From Calothrix brevissima NIES-22 (lineage in GTDB: Bacteria; Cyanobacteriota; Cyanobacteriia; Cyanobacteriales; Nostocaceae): a DNA stretch of 64,000 bases. The stretch lies in assembly GCF_002367995.1 (NCBI RefSeq), contig NZ_AP018207.1, positions 1,426,001 to 1,490,000 of the forward strand. The letters run 5' to 3'. Positions 53,494 through 62,104 of the stretch are shown one piece after another. The notes below the pieces were generated by a model, which did no database searches, had not been told where the DNA came from, and saw only the letters and a program-made list of their open reading frames with translations. A program made the position numbers and the translations under genes. Every line of letters begins with the position of its first letter. Position 1 is the first letter of the stretch.

Positions 53494-55782
53494 ATGGTCA
53501 AAGTTTCATGGACTCGACTGTTAGCTATATTTTTGGTAACAGTCATCTTCTGTCGATGGGTGCTACCTACGGGTATTGCTAGTGCTACAATTTCCAAAAA
53601 GTTACCTTCACAGGTAGTAGTTGAGAAATTCACAAATGCGGAAAATATAAATAGCTTAAATAGCAGCCGCTTCCGCAAACACTACGCCCAGCAAAGAGTC
53701 CCGTCAAAAACTATGCTGACTTACCCCCCTAGCCGCAAGAGCGATCGCGTTGATAACTACCACGGTACTATAGTGGCAGATCCTTACCGTTGGTTAGAAA
53801 ATCCTGATTCGCCAGAAACAAGAGCTTGGATTGAGGCGCAAAATCAACTTACTTTTGCTTACCTCAATCAAATTCCGGCTCAGGAAAAAATTAGACAGCG
53901 CCTGACTAAGTTGTGGAATTATGAAAGATATAGTATCCCTTTTAAAGAAGGGGAATCTTTGGGTAATAACTCCCAGGAACGCTATTTTTATTTCAAAAAT
54001 GATGGGCTACAAAATCAAAGTGTTCTCTACACTCTAAAAACTCTGGATGCTCGTCCACAAGTTTTACTTGACCCAAATAAATTATCAGAAGATGGTACAG
54101 TTGCTCTTTCTGGTTTATCTATTAGTAATAATAGTCAATTTTTAGCTTACAGTTTATCTACTGGTGGTTCTGATTGGCAAGAGTGGAAAGTCCGCAATAT
54201 TGAAACAGGTGAAGATTTACCAGACCAATTAAAATGGATTAAATTCTCTAGTGCTTCCTGGACAAATGATCATCAAGGCTTTTTCTACAGTCGCTACGAT
54301 GAACCAAATGAAAAAAGCCAGTTAGAAGATGTTAATTATTATCAAAAACTCTATTATCATCGGTTAGGAACGCCACAATCGGCAGATATACTAATTTATC
54401 AGCGTCCTGACCAAAAAGAATGGGGTTTCAATGGTTATGTTACGGAAGATGGCAAATATTTAATTATCTCAGTTTGGTTGGGAACTGATTCTAAAAACTT
54501 AGTTTTTTATAAAGACTTAACTAATCCTGATGCTGAAGTTGTCGAATTAATTAATCAATTTGAAGCTGATTATAGTTTTATTGATCGTGACGATAATATA
54601 TTCTATTTCCGCACAGACTTAAAAGCACCGCGTGGCAGATTAATTGCTATTGATATCAACAAACCAGCACCAGAATATTGGCAGGAAATTATCCCCCAAG
54701 CAACAGAAACTTTAGAAGATGTGAGCATACTTAATAATCAGTTTGTTGCTGATTATTTAAAAGACGCTCATAGCCAAATTAAAATTTTTGATATCAAAGG
54801 TAAATTTGTCCGTGAGGTAGAATTGCCGGGACTGGGTTCAGTCAATGGCTTTGATGGTAAGCGCTATGATACGGAAACTTTTTATAGTTTTACGAGCTTC
54901 ACCACACCAGGTACTATATATCGCTATGATATGGTAACGGGAAAAAGTGAAGTTTTTCGCCAACCACAGGTAGATTTTAAGCCGGAAGATTACGAGACAA
55001 AACAAGTCTTTTACCAAAGTAAAGATGGCACAAAAGTGCCCATGTTTATTACTCATAAAAAAGGTATTAAGTTGGATGGGAATAACCCCACCTATCTTTA
55101 TGCTTATGGTGGTTTTAATGCTTCAATGACACCGAGTTTTTCTGTGAGTCTTTTGGTGTGGATGGAGATGGGTGGTGTTTATGCAATGCCAAATATTCGC
55201 GGTGGTGGCGAGTATGGTGAAGAATGGCATCAAGCAGGAATGAAATTGAAAAAGCAAAATGTGTTTGATGATTTTATTGCGGCGGCTGAATGGTTAATTG
55301 CTAATAAATATACTAAATCAGCAAAATTAGCGATCGCAGGTGGTAGTAACGGTGGTTTATTGGTGGGTGCTTGTATGACTCAGCGTCCCGATTTGTTTGG
55401 TGCTGCTTTACCAGCAGTCGGCGTGATGGATATGTTGCGCTTTCACAAATTTACCATTGGTTGGGCTTGGACTTCTGAATATGGTTCGCCTGATAACCCA
55501 GAGGAATTTAAAGCTTTATATGCTTATTCACCGCTACACAACATTAAACCAGGTACAGCTTACCCCGCAACCTTGATTACAACAGCCGATCATGACGATC
55601 GCGTTGTTCCTGCTCATAGTTTCAAATTTGCCGCAGCTTTGCAAGCGGCTCAAGCTGGTGATGCGCCAATACTCATTAGAATTGAGACGAAAGCCGGACA
55701 TGGTGCAGGGAAACCCACAACAAAGACAATTGAGGAACTAACGGATAAATGGGCGTTTTTGGTGCGAGTTTTAGGGATATAG
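53494..55782 (+). CDS. Exported prolyl oligopeptidase (peptidase S9A)
   Basis: 762 residues from ATG 53494. The open frame reaches back to 53440 only because GGGGCAT-type heptamers are open. From 53494 there is a proper signal peptide (MVKVSWTRLLAIFLVTVIFC, cleavage near GIASA). A beta-propeller (YPPSRKSDRVDNYHG, DPYRWLENPDSPETRAW) is followed by the alpha/beta-hydrolase domain. It holds the Ser nucleophile in GGSNGGLLVG (about 55338-55367), Asp in TADHDDRVVPAHS and His in KAGHGAG. It cleaves short proline-containing peptides, here likely in the periplasm. Single gene. Confidence 0.93.
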   Translation: MVKVSWTRLLAIFLVTVIFCRWVLPTGIASATISKKLPSQVVVEKFTNAENINSLNSSRFRKHYAQQRVPSKTMLTYPPSRKSDRVDNYHGTIVADPYRWLENPDSPETRAWIEAQNQLTFAYLNQIPAQEKIRQRLTKLWNYERYSIPFKEGESLGNNSQERYFYFKNDGLQNQSVLYTLKTLDARPQVLLDPNKLSEDGTVALSGLSISNNSQFLAYSLSTGGSDWQEWKVRNIETGEDLPDQLKWIKFSSASWTNDHQGFFYSRYDEPNEKSQLEDVNYYQKLYYHRLGTPQSADILIYQRPDQKEWGFNGYVTEDGKYLIISVWLGTDSKNLVFYKDLTNPDAEVVELINQFEADYSFIDRDDNIFYFRTDLKAPRGRLIAIDINKPAPEYWQEIIPQATETLEDVSILNNQFVADYLKDAHSQIKIFDIKGKFVREVELPGLGSVNGFDGKRYDTETFYSFTSFTTPGTIYRYDMVTGKSEVFRQPQVDFKPEDYETKQVFYQSKDGTKVPMFITHKKGIKLDGNNPTYLYAYGGFNASMTPSFSVSLLVWMEMGGVYAMPNIRGGGEYGEEWHQAGMKLKKQNVFDDFIAAAEWLIANKYTKSAKLAIAGGSNGGLLVGACMTQRPDLFGAALPAVGVMDMLRFHKFTIGWAWTSEYGSPDNPEEFKALYAYSPLHNIKPGTAYPATLITTADHDDRVVPAHSFKFAAALQAAQAGDAPILIRIETKAGHGAGKPTTKTIEELTDKWAFLVRVLGI

Positions 55783-55789
55783 GGAAGAG

Positions 55790-55839
55790 GGACAAGGAGG
55801 ACAAGGAGGACAAGGAGGACAAGGAGGACAAGGAGGACA
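55790..55839. repeat. GGACAAGGA nonamer tandem repeat
   Basis: About five and a half units of a 9-base sequence (GGACAAGGA) begin 8 bases after the stop codon of the oligopeptidase gene, followed by a 'gacgcgattcatcgcgtc' hairpin (about 55848-55865). The array is open in the minus strand and creates a spurious Pro-Cys-Pro frame there. Confidence 0.9.
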
Positions 55840-56048
55840 ATTGTACAGACGCGATTCATCGCGTCTCTGACAAATGACCAATGACAGCCCTTGCCAATGA
55901 TATTTCTTTAAGCTGTCCTGCTGAATATTGAAGCTACTTATGTTGAGGTTGCAAAATTGCAATAAACTGTTACAGCTTGAAGTTGTAAAATTTTTGTTAA
56001 TTTGGACGAGCATCCACAGTTTCTCCTCATCCTTTTAAGGTATTCAGC

Positions 56049-58262
56049 ATGACAGCAACCACGCCTAAGGCATCTTCATCGCTTCCGAATTTTTGTGAAG
56101 GTATTCAATATTTTGGGGAAGCGTTACCAGGTTTTGAAACTTATGGTGCTACCCCAGCGATAGAATCGGGCAAAGTAGCGATCGCAGATCCTACTGATGC
56201 AGCAGCCGTCTATCAAACTATACTTGCTGCCGATGCTTTGCGTTACCTGACACTACAAATCACAGGTAGTAAAGCCTCTGGACACCCTGGTGGATTTGCT
56301 AGCCAAGCGGAAGCTTACGCGGCTCTGGTCATGTTAGGGTACAAGAATATTATTACGGAAGTCGGTCACCACGCTCCCGGATTTTATAGTGCTATGTTCC
56401 TCGATCGCTCTTTAGAGGATATGGGGATTTTTACAGTCCAACAATTGCGCGATCGCTTCCGTGAAAAGCATGGACTCTTAGGACATCTTTCCGGTTATAT
56501 CCCTGGTATTCTCGCACCAGCCGGGCCTTTAGGACAAGGGCAACACTTCGCCATGTCAGCCGCACTGCTGCATAAAGATAAGCTTTTCCCCTTCACTGTT
56601 GGCGATGGTGGACTAGGCGAACCATATATCATGAGTTCAATGGCGCACTTCCACACCGCTTATCCCCAAACAACCAACTTTTTACCCGTGCTGGTATGGA
56701 ACGGTTACAGCCAAGAACATCACAGTATGGTTTCCCTGAAAACCAACGCAGAAATGACAGCATATTGGCAAGGTAACGGTTTTGAGGAAGTAGTTCTAGT
56801 TGATGCCAAAGAATTTGACGACCAAAACCAAGCTGGCGATTATGTTGATAGTACCGCCTTTTCTTTAGAACAGCGTCTAGCCTTCACCAAAGCCGTACTT
56901 TTGGGAGTAGATAAAGCCGCGCGTTCCGCTTTAGGTGGTAAACTTACCGTTTTCATCATTAAACAACTCAAAGGTGCCGGAGTTCACGCCAGAGGCGCAA
57001 AATCTCACAACCTTTATCCCAAAGATACGTTAGATGCTCCCCATATTGTCAGCGCCTTAAAAGAGCGTGCGTTACCTGCTGAAGCTTGGGAATTAGTCAG
57101 AACCAACGCCGAACGCGCTGGTGGTGGCCCGGCTGCGAAAACAGTCGTCACAGAATTTGAATTACCATTACCAGATTTAGGCGAATTACCTTTAGAAGAA
57201 TATGCAGTCGGTGGCGAACCGAAAGTTTCGACAACAGCGATGGGAAGATTAGTAGGAATTGTCGGGAAAAAAGACCCCAATTTCTTAGTAACTAATGCTG
57301 ATGGAAACGAAGCATCAGGAATTGCCAATATTAACCAAGCACTGAAGATTATTCACCCCACAACAGACGATTTATATAATCAAGCACCAAACGGACAAGT
57401 TTACGAACCATTAAGTGAAGATGCTTGTGCAGGTTTAGCTGCTGGATTGTCATTAATGGGTGCAAGAACATTGTGGTGTTCTTACGAATCTTTTGCCATC
57501 AACGGATTACCAATTTGGCAAACAGTAACCCAAGCAATGGCAGAATTGCGCCGTCAAACTCCCTCAACAATTACATTATTTACCGCCGGTGCATTAGAGC
57601 AAGGACGTAACGGTTGGACACACCAACGTCCAGAAATTGAAGCTTATTTTGCATCAATGATGCGCAGTGGTAATGTGTTTCCATTATTCCCACCCGATGC
57701 TAACAGTATTCAAGTTTGTTATGACTGGGCATTGCAAACAAAAAATAAGGGAATTGTCATTACTGCAAGTAAATCACCCTTACCAATTCGCACCACATTA
57801 GAACAAACTCATCAAGGTTTACGCGATGGTGCAGTAGTATTGCATGAAGTTCCTGGTGATAAAAAAGTTGTCTTTGCTGTCATTGGTGATATGACATTAA
57901 TGCCAGTATTTGAAGCAGCAGCTTTCTTAGAAACTGAAGGTATTGGTGCAAAGATAGTTTCTGTAATTAATCCCCGACGTTTGTATCGTTCTCATGATAC
58001 CGCTTGGGATACTTGTTCTGAAGCAGATGGTGGTTTCTTAGATGACGCCAAATTTGCCGAATTATTTGATGGTGATGCGTTAATTGCTGTTACCGGTGGT
58101 GCGCCGGCGATGCTGGAACCAGTGCTTTTAAGGAGTAATTCTAAGCGCGATACTTTTGCATGGAAGCGTGGGGAAACTACAGCCAGTGCTGGTGAGTTGA
58201 TGGCGTTTAATGGATTGACTGCGGAAGCGTTGACAAAAAGAGCGATCGAGTTAGTGCATTAG
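56049..58262 (+). CDS. Transketolase-like thiamine-diphosphate enzyme
   Basis: 737 residues from ATG 56049. N-terminal half: TGSKASGHPGGFASQAEAY, GHHAPGFYSAM, GLLGHLSGYIPGILAPAGPLGQGQHFAMSAA, and the ThDP/Mg2+ motif GDG...WN (VGDGGLGEPYI to LVWNGYSQEHH). The Pyr-like half has NADGNEASGI and a C-terminal ligand domain (VVFAVIGDMTLMPVFEAAAFL). The layout is transketolase superfamily, closer to transketolase than to phosphoketolase (no phosphoketolase GHW or YEGSYSE signatures). It differs enough from a housekeeping TktA that its substrate is uncertain. No operon partner. It is preceded by repeat-rich DNA. Confidence 0.75.
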   Translation: MTATTPKASSSLPNFCEGIQYFGEALPGFETYGATPAIESGKVAIADPTDAAAVYQTILAADALRYLTLQITGSKASGHPGGFASQAEAYAALVMLGYKNIITEVGHHAPGFYSAMFLDRSLEDMGIFTVQQLRDRFREKHGLLGHLSGYIPGILAPAGPLGQGQHFAMSAALLHKDKLFPFTVGDGGLGEPYIMSSMAHFHTAYPQTTNFLPVLVWNGYSQEHHSMVSLKTNAEMTAYWQGNGFEEVVLVDAKEFDDQNQAGDYVDSTAFSLEQRLAFTKAVLLGVDKAARSALGGKLTVFIIKQLKGAGVHARGAKSHNLYPKDTLDAPHIVSALKERALPAEAWELVRTNAERAGGGPAAKTVVTEFELPLPDLGELPLEEYAVGGEPKVSTTAMGRLVGIVGKKDPNFLVTNADGNEASGIANINQALKIIHPTTDDLYNQAPNGQVYEPLSEDACAGLAAGLSLMGARTLWCSYESFAINGLPIWQTVTQAMAELRRQTPSTITLFTAGALEQGRNGWTHQRPEIEAYFASMMRSGNVFPLFPPDANSIQVCYDWALQTKNKGIVITASKSPLPIRTTLEQTHQGLRDGAVVLHEVPGDKKVVFAVIGDMTLMPVFEAAAFLETEGIGAKIVSVINPRRLYRSHDTAWDTCSEADGGFLDDAKFAELFDGDALIAVTGGAPAMLEPVLLRSNSKRDTFAWKRGETTASAGELMAFNGLTAEALTKRAIELVH

Positions 58263-58586
58263 GATATAAATTGAACTTTTAACCAAAGATGCACGCAGAT
58301 AAATTGGTGTTTTGATGCGTGCATTTGCGGTTTTTATATAAAAACATGAGAAGTTAGAATTTATAAACAATGAAACCAAGCTGATAATTTTTTTAGTAAG
58401 TAGCAAGGCACAATTAAATCAAACCCAAATGCCGGGTTTCGACTTCGCTCAACCCTCGTATTTTGAGGGGTTGATCATTGAGCTACGCAATGCACTGAGC
58501 TTGTCGAAGTGTCGAAATGCGTCTTATAAATAATTGCAACCACCTACTTATATCAAGTATATATTTTGAAATTTACTTCAGATGTT
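58263..58586. other. Intergenic region with inverted dispersed repeat
   Basis: 324 bases, no gene. The block 58437-58518 has facing ends 'tttcgacttcgctcaa' and 'gagcttgtcgaagtgtcgaaa', an inverted dispersed repeat common in cyanobacterial intergenic DNA. Confidence 0.5.
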
Positions 58587-58982
58587 TTAAAATATCTTTA
58601 TCCGATATTTTGATATTTGTTTTTTTACTTTTTTATATATAACTTTTGGCACTTTCGGAATAGCATCACCGACTTGTTTACTTTTATGCTTACCTGTTTT
58701 ACACCATGTAGCAAAATGCTCGCAATTGTTAAAAATTAAATTATATTTCTTTTCACCTAATTTTTTCTTGGCTCGCGCAACAACACGAGATGAAGAATAC
58801 TCTTTCTTGTGATTTTTGATATGAATATTTTTACCGAGTGCGAATTTATTAATTTCGGTTTTCCTAACTTTATGTTTCCAATAATGAATTACTTCATCAT
58901 TGCCGATATAAATACCATGATGGGTAAATTTAAATCCTGATTTATGCTTCAGACGTATATAAATATGGTCTCCAGCTTTCAT
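58587..58982 (-). CDS. LRAT/NlpC-like cysteine protein
   Basis: 131 residues. The features of the LRAT (NC) branch of the NlpC/P60 fold are present: GDHIYIR at the start, THHGIYIGNDEVIHYW with the catalytic His pair (H21/H22), and FNNCEHFATWC, where C87 is the predicted nucleophile. The rest is Lys-rich with a basic tail. Members of this fold are acyltransferases, phospholipases or hydrolases. Here the substrate is unknown. No signal peptide is seen. It is AT-rich and isolated between repeat elements, as expected for an acquired gene. Confidence 0.75.
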   Translation of the reverse strand: MKAGDHIYIRLKHKSGFKFTHHGIYIGNDEVIHYWKHKVRKTEINKFALGKNIHIKNHKKEYSSSRVVARAKKKLGEKKYNLIFNNCEHFATWCKTGKHKSKQVGDAIPKVPKVIYKKVKKQISKYRIKIF

Positions 58983-59495
58983 ATAATATTGATTTAATTT
59001 ATTAGATAATTATTTTATAAATGAATTATATTTATTGAGGTTCAGTAAATTTATTGAGATAACGATATTTTTTTTGCATGATTTAACTATCATCCATACA
59101 TCAAAATATCACCTTAGAAGGGTGGGGCTATACAAACAAAGCCCACCTTCGTGGGCTAGAAATCGGGTTTTATAACCTGCGGAGGCAGGTTTTGCTCATG
59201 TAGCCCCAGGCGTAGGTTGGGTTGAGGAACGAAACCCAACATCTCAAAACTTTGTCAATGTTTGTGTCAATGTTGGGTTTCACTTCGTTCAGACCAACCT
59301 ACAAGAGATTGCTTGATTATAAGTAGCGTCACTCACCAAATTTTAACTATCATAAATTATTCGTGAAAAATAAGTACCTCGAATTATCTAAGAATTCGGA
59401 AATATGAGACTGGCTAGTTTTACAAATAAAATAATAGGAATATGATAAGAATATAAGTTAAATTTCCAAGAGCTTACTACATCTTAAATGTAATC
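58983..59495. other. Repeat-rich intergenic region
   Basis: 513 bases, no gene. It holds a relative of the 3776-3880 element (about 59120-59208, with 'cctgcggaggcagg' near 59178) and, directly beside it, a GTAGGTTGGG inverted-repeat element (59212-59302). Confidence 0.6.
59212..59302. repeat. GTAGGTTGGG inverted-repeat element, copy A
   Basis: Starts GTAGGTTGGGTTGAGG and ends ACCAACCTAC, with inner arms AACCCAACAT and TGTTGGGTT. Copies at 63345-63418 (same orientation) and 53342-53372 (reverse, partial) show it is a dispersed element. It can fold into a long stem. Confidence 0.8.
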
Positions 59496-60047
59496 ATGAC
59501 TACAGATGCAGAATATCAAGCAAGAATTATCACCTATAACTGGGATGATTTAATAATTTTATGGGCAGAAATTCAAGCAAAAAATACTTCAAATTTTTGG
59601 GACAAAGGTAAAGCATTAGAATATTTAGTTTTACGAGCCTTCCAACTTGATGGTGCTGATGTTGCTTGGCCTTATACTGTAAAAATTCAAGATACAATAG
59701 TAGAACAAATTGACGGAGTGGTCTATACAGATAGCCTCGCGTGTTTAATCGAATGTAAAGATGAAACTAAAGAAGTGAATATTGAACCCATAGCAAAGTT
59801 ACGAAATCAACTACTACGAAGACCAGCAGCAGCTATTGGTAGTGTGTTTAGTAGCAGTGGATTTACAGAAGCAGCAGTAACATTAACTGGATTTGTAGCA
59901 CCTCAAACTATTCTATTGTGGGGAGGAGCAGAAATTGAATATTCACTAACAAATAAATGTATATGTAAATTTCTAGTCAAAAAATATCGTGTTTGTGTTC
60001 AAGAATGTATACCTAACTACGACATTACCACGGAGATTTTAGCATGA
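59496..60047 (+). CDS. PD-(D/E)XK nuclease-like protein (Mrr-type fold), partner of a TOPRIM protein
   Basis: 183 residues. The restriction-endonuclease-fold pattern is readable: E42 in the first helix (GKALEYLVLRAFQLDGADV), D73 (EQIDGVVY) and E86-C-K88 (LIECKDE), followed by a helix with QLLRRP and GSVFSSSGFTEAAV. All four catalytic residues are in the order E...D...ExK used by Mrr/DUF-type endonucleases. No DNA-binding domain is attached. Its last four bases (ATGA) are the start of the next gene, so the two are translationally coupled. I infer a two-part nuclease system. The gene is AT-rich relative to the chromosomal genes. Confidence 0.75.
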   Translation: MTTDAEYQARIITYNWDDLIILWAEIQAKNTSNFWDKGKALEYLVLRAFQLDGADVAWPYTVKIQDTIVEQIDGVVYTDSLACLIECKDETKEVNIEPIAKLRNQLLRRPAAAIGSVFSSSGFTEAAVTLTGFVAPQTILLWGGAEIEYSLTNKCICKFLVKKYRVCVQECIPNYDITTEILA

Positions 60048-60595
60048 CACTAGCATATATAATTACAGAAAGTAATAAAGATATAGAAATTTTACAGAAA
60101 TTACTGCCTAAAAATCTGAGTCAAGATATCAAATTTATAGCAGGTGAAAGTTCTTACAGAGCGCGTTCTCTAGCTAGTTCACTGCTAGCTACTCGGAAAG
60201 TACCTGTTGCTCTTGTTTTAGATGCAGATACAGATAACCAATCTCAAATAGTTGAAAGATATGATTTAATTAATTATGTATTAAATCAAGTATCATCAGG
60301 AATTGCATATAAAGTTTTTTTTGCAATTCCTCAATTAGAAATTGTATTTTTACAAGACAAATTATTAATTGAAAAAATAGCACAACGGCAATTTAATGAT
60401 TTAGAATGGCAGTTTGCCAAAAGTAAACCTAAAGATTTTTTAGAAACAATATTCGCAAATAGTAAGCAAATAAATTTAGGAATATTTGACAACATAAATG
60501 ATGAAGAAATTCAAATATTACAACAACATACATTAATACAAGAAATTATTAATTTTCTATCATCGCTGATTCCGTCTTCTGTTGCAATCTCATAA
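60044..60595 (+). CDS. TOPRIM-domain-like protein coupled to the nuclease gene
   Basis: 183 residues. The N-terminal half has the TOPRIM signature: a strand ending in Glu (E9 in AYIITESNKD) and, after a helix, VALVLDADTDN with D60-x-D62. These are the metal-binding acidic residues of OLD-family nucleases, primases and topoisomerases. The rest (about 75-183) is helical and hydrophilic with no known domain. There is no ATPase domain in either gene of the pair, unlike OLD or Gabija. The ATGA overlap with the PD-(D/E)XK gene strongly implies a joint function. Assignment to TOPRIM is from motif spacing only. Confidence 0.65.
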   Translation: MTLAYIITESNKDIEILQKLLPKNLSQDIKFIAGESSYRARSLASSLLATRKVPVALVLDADTDNQSQIVERYDLINYVLNQVSSGIAYKVFFAIPQLEIVFLQDKLLIEKIAQRQFNDLEWQFAKSKPKDFLETIFANSKQINLGIFDNINDEEIQILQQHTLIQEIINFLSSLIPSSVAIS

Positions 60596-60596
60596 A

Positions 60597-60613
60597 ATGG
60601 CAAAAACTGCCAT
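60597..60613. promoter_or_regulatory. Perfect palindrome upstream of parD, possible operator
   Basis: ATGGCA, five bases, TGCCAT lies 33 bases before the GTG of the ParD-like gene. RHH antitoxins of this family repress their own promoter by binding such palindromes. No U-tract follows, so a terminator for the upstream pair is less likely. Confidence 0.4.
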
Positions 60614-60646
60614 GATATAGAAAAACAGATTCAGAAACTAACCCTC

Positions 60647-60910
60647 GTGAAAAGTATCAACATTTCCTTACCTGACACCATGCGAGCTTATGTAGAAGAA
60701 CAGGTAGCTCAAGGCGGTTACAGCAGTGTCAGCGAGTATTTTTGTGAATTAGTGAAACACGACCAAAAACAGAAAGCTAAAGAACGTCTTGAAACAATGC
60801 TTCTGGAAGGATTAAACTCTGGCGATGCAACAGAAATGACAACTCAAGATTGGGAAAATATTCGTCAAACAATCCGGGAAAGAATTAACAAACCTCAAGG
60901 TACAGTTTAG
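60647..60910 (+). CDS. ParD-family antitoxin (ribbon-helix-helix), no toxin partner
   Basis: 87 residues from GTG 60647. The N-terminal RHH fold (INISLPDTMRAYVEEQVAQG, GYSSVSEYFCELV) is the CC2985/ParD type, followed by a C-terminal region that would wrap a ParE toxin (LLEGLNSGDATEMT, DWENIRQTIRERIN). In complete systems a parE gene overlaps or follows within a few bases. Here the next gene is another small antitoxin-like ORF 113 bases away, with no ParE-like sequence between. It is an orphan antitoxin: a decayed locus or a free regulator. Confidence 0.85.
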   Translation: MKSINISLPDTMRAYVEEQVAQGGYSSVSEYFCELVKHDQKQKAKERLETMLLEGLNSGDATEMTTQDWENIRQTIRERINKPQGTV

Positions 60911-61022
60911 CCTTACCAAAAACAAAGAGCTAAAGAACGATTTACCTATAGGTTAATAACTGCTCACCAATATTTACCGATAGACTAAAATTGGTAAATA
61001 AGCCTTTGATAAAATCATCACT

Positions 61023-61217
61023 ATGCAAGTTAACGATCTCACCACCGATGAACTGAAAGCATTGATTCGAGAAACTGTTAGGGAAACCATAGAAGAAATT
61101 CTCGTAGACTCAGATACAAATCAAACAGTAAAGAAAAATTTAAAACAAGAACTATTAGCAATTCAGCAGCGTAGAGAAGCTGGTTCTAAAAGTATTGCCG
61201 CAGTAGATAAAAATTAA
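61023..61217 (+). CDS. Small antitoxin-like protein, orphan
   Basis: 64 residues. The sequence MQVNDLTTDELKALIRETV is of the type found in small cyanobacterial antitoxins placed ahead of RelE- or PIN-type toxins, with a charged helical remainder. The next ORF is an RHH antitoxin rather than a toxin, so its own toxin is missing. Moderate support only, since proteins this small carry little signal. Confidence 0.55.
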   Translation: MQVNDLTTDELKALIRETVRETIEEILVDSDTNQTVKKNLKQELLAIQQRREAGSKSIAAVDKN

Positions 61218-61255
61218 ACAATATAATATATATAAATTACCACAAAAATGATAAC

Positions 61256-61612
61256 ATGAGTGATATTCATAATATGGTTCGTTTAAACTTAGATTTATCA
61301 CCAGAACTGAATCAAATATTAGAAGAACTGGCAATAAAGATTGGTACAAGTAAAAGTGATGTTTTACGTCAAGCTATAACTTTGATGCAAATCATGGTTA
61401 CAGCTAAAGAGGAAACCAAAAAATTAGGAATTCCAGAAGCAAATCAACTGATAGCAAATGAAATCATTTTTTCATCTGAGCCACCAAAACCACACCCACT
61501 AGATACTTTTATGGAAAGGCTTGGCCCTTGGGAAGATGAACGTAGTGCTGAGGAAATAGTCAAAGAGATTTATGATAGCCGTACTATTTCTAATCGTGAA
61601 ATTAGTCTATGA
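61256..61612 (+). CDS. vapB: RHH-type antitoxin with VapB-like tail
   Basis: 118 residues. The N-terminal ribbon-helix-helix (MVRLNLDLSPELNQILEELAIKIG...SDVLRQAITL) is followed by a tail with FMERLGPWEDERSAEEIVKE and SRTIS, the toxin-neutralising motif type of cyanobacterial VapB partners. It overlaps vapC by four bases (ATGA at 61609-61612), the classic coupled TA layout. It represses its own operon and neutralises the PIN toxin. Confidence 0.85.
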   Translation: MSDIHNMVRLNLDLSPELNQILEELAIKIGTSKSDVLRQAITLMQIMVTAKEETKKLGIPEANQLIANEIIFSSEPPKPHPLDTFMERLGPWEDERSAEEIVKEIYDSRTISNREISL

Positions 61613-62010
61613 GCTATTTACTTGATACTGATACTTGTATTTATTGGATAAAAGATATTAATTCAGTCAGAACTAAGGTTAGTGAAATAGGATGGGAGCA
61701 AATTTCTATTTGCAGTATCACCGTTGCTGAGTTGTATTTTGGTGCTTATAATTCTCAACGAGTGGTGGAAAATTTAGCTCGTGTAGAAGAATTTATTCAA
61801 AATTTACCCGTTGTACCTTTAAATACTCCTACTCTCAAGAAGTTTGGGGAATTAAAAGCAGAACTCCGCAGATTAGGACAACCAATTACTGAGTTTGATT
61901 TATTAATTGCTAGTGTTGCATTAACCGGAAATTATATTTTAGTAACTAATAATACTCGTCATTATAGCCGCATTACCGGATTACAACTGGAAAACTGGAC
62001 TTTACCCTAA
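61609..62010 (+). CDS. vapC: PIN-domain toxin VapC
   Basis: 133 residues, with PIN-fold acidic residues D6 (LLDTDTCIYW), E41 (VAELYFGA) and D97 (ITEFDLLIAS), and the C-terminal TNNTRHYSRI where Asn stands at the usual fourth position. All are in the order of VapC site-specific ribonucleases, which cut tRNA or rRNA when freed from the antitoxin. Length is typical. Overlap with the antitoxin gene confirms a functional pair. Confidence 0.93.
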   Translation: MSYLLDTDTCIYWIKDINSVRTKVSEIGWEQISICSITVAELYFGAYNSQRVVENLARVEEFIQNLPVVPLNTPTLKKFGELKAELRRLGQPITEFDLLIASVALTGNYILVTNNTRHYSRITGLQLENWTLP

Positions 62011-62104
62011 CAACATAGAAATGTAGTTGCGACTTCATTTGTTCAGCCTTAAATTCTACTAAAATCAAAGCTGATATGGTATGCACAAAAATCTTTAACA
62101 ACTC

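Noticed and set aside
55771-56013. Minus-strand Pro-Cys repeat frame
   Set aside because: Antisense of the GGACAAGGA tandem array.
56049-58262. Phosphoketolase (XFP) identity for the ThDP enzyme
   Set aside because: Length and the phosphoketolase-specific motifs do not fit; the GDG...WN and NADGNEASG motifs are transketolase-like.
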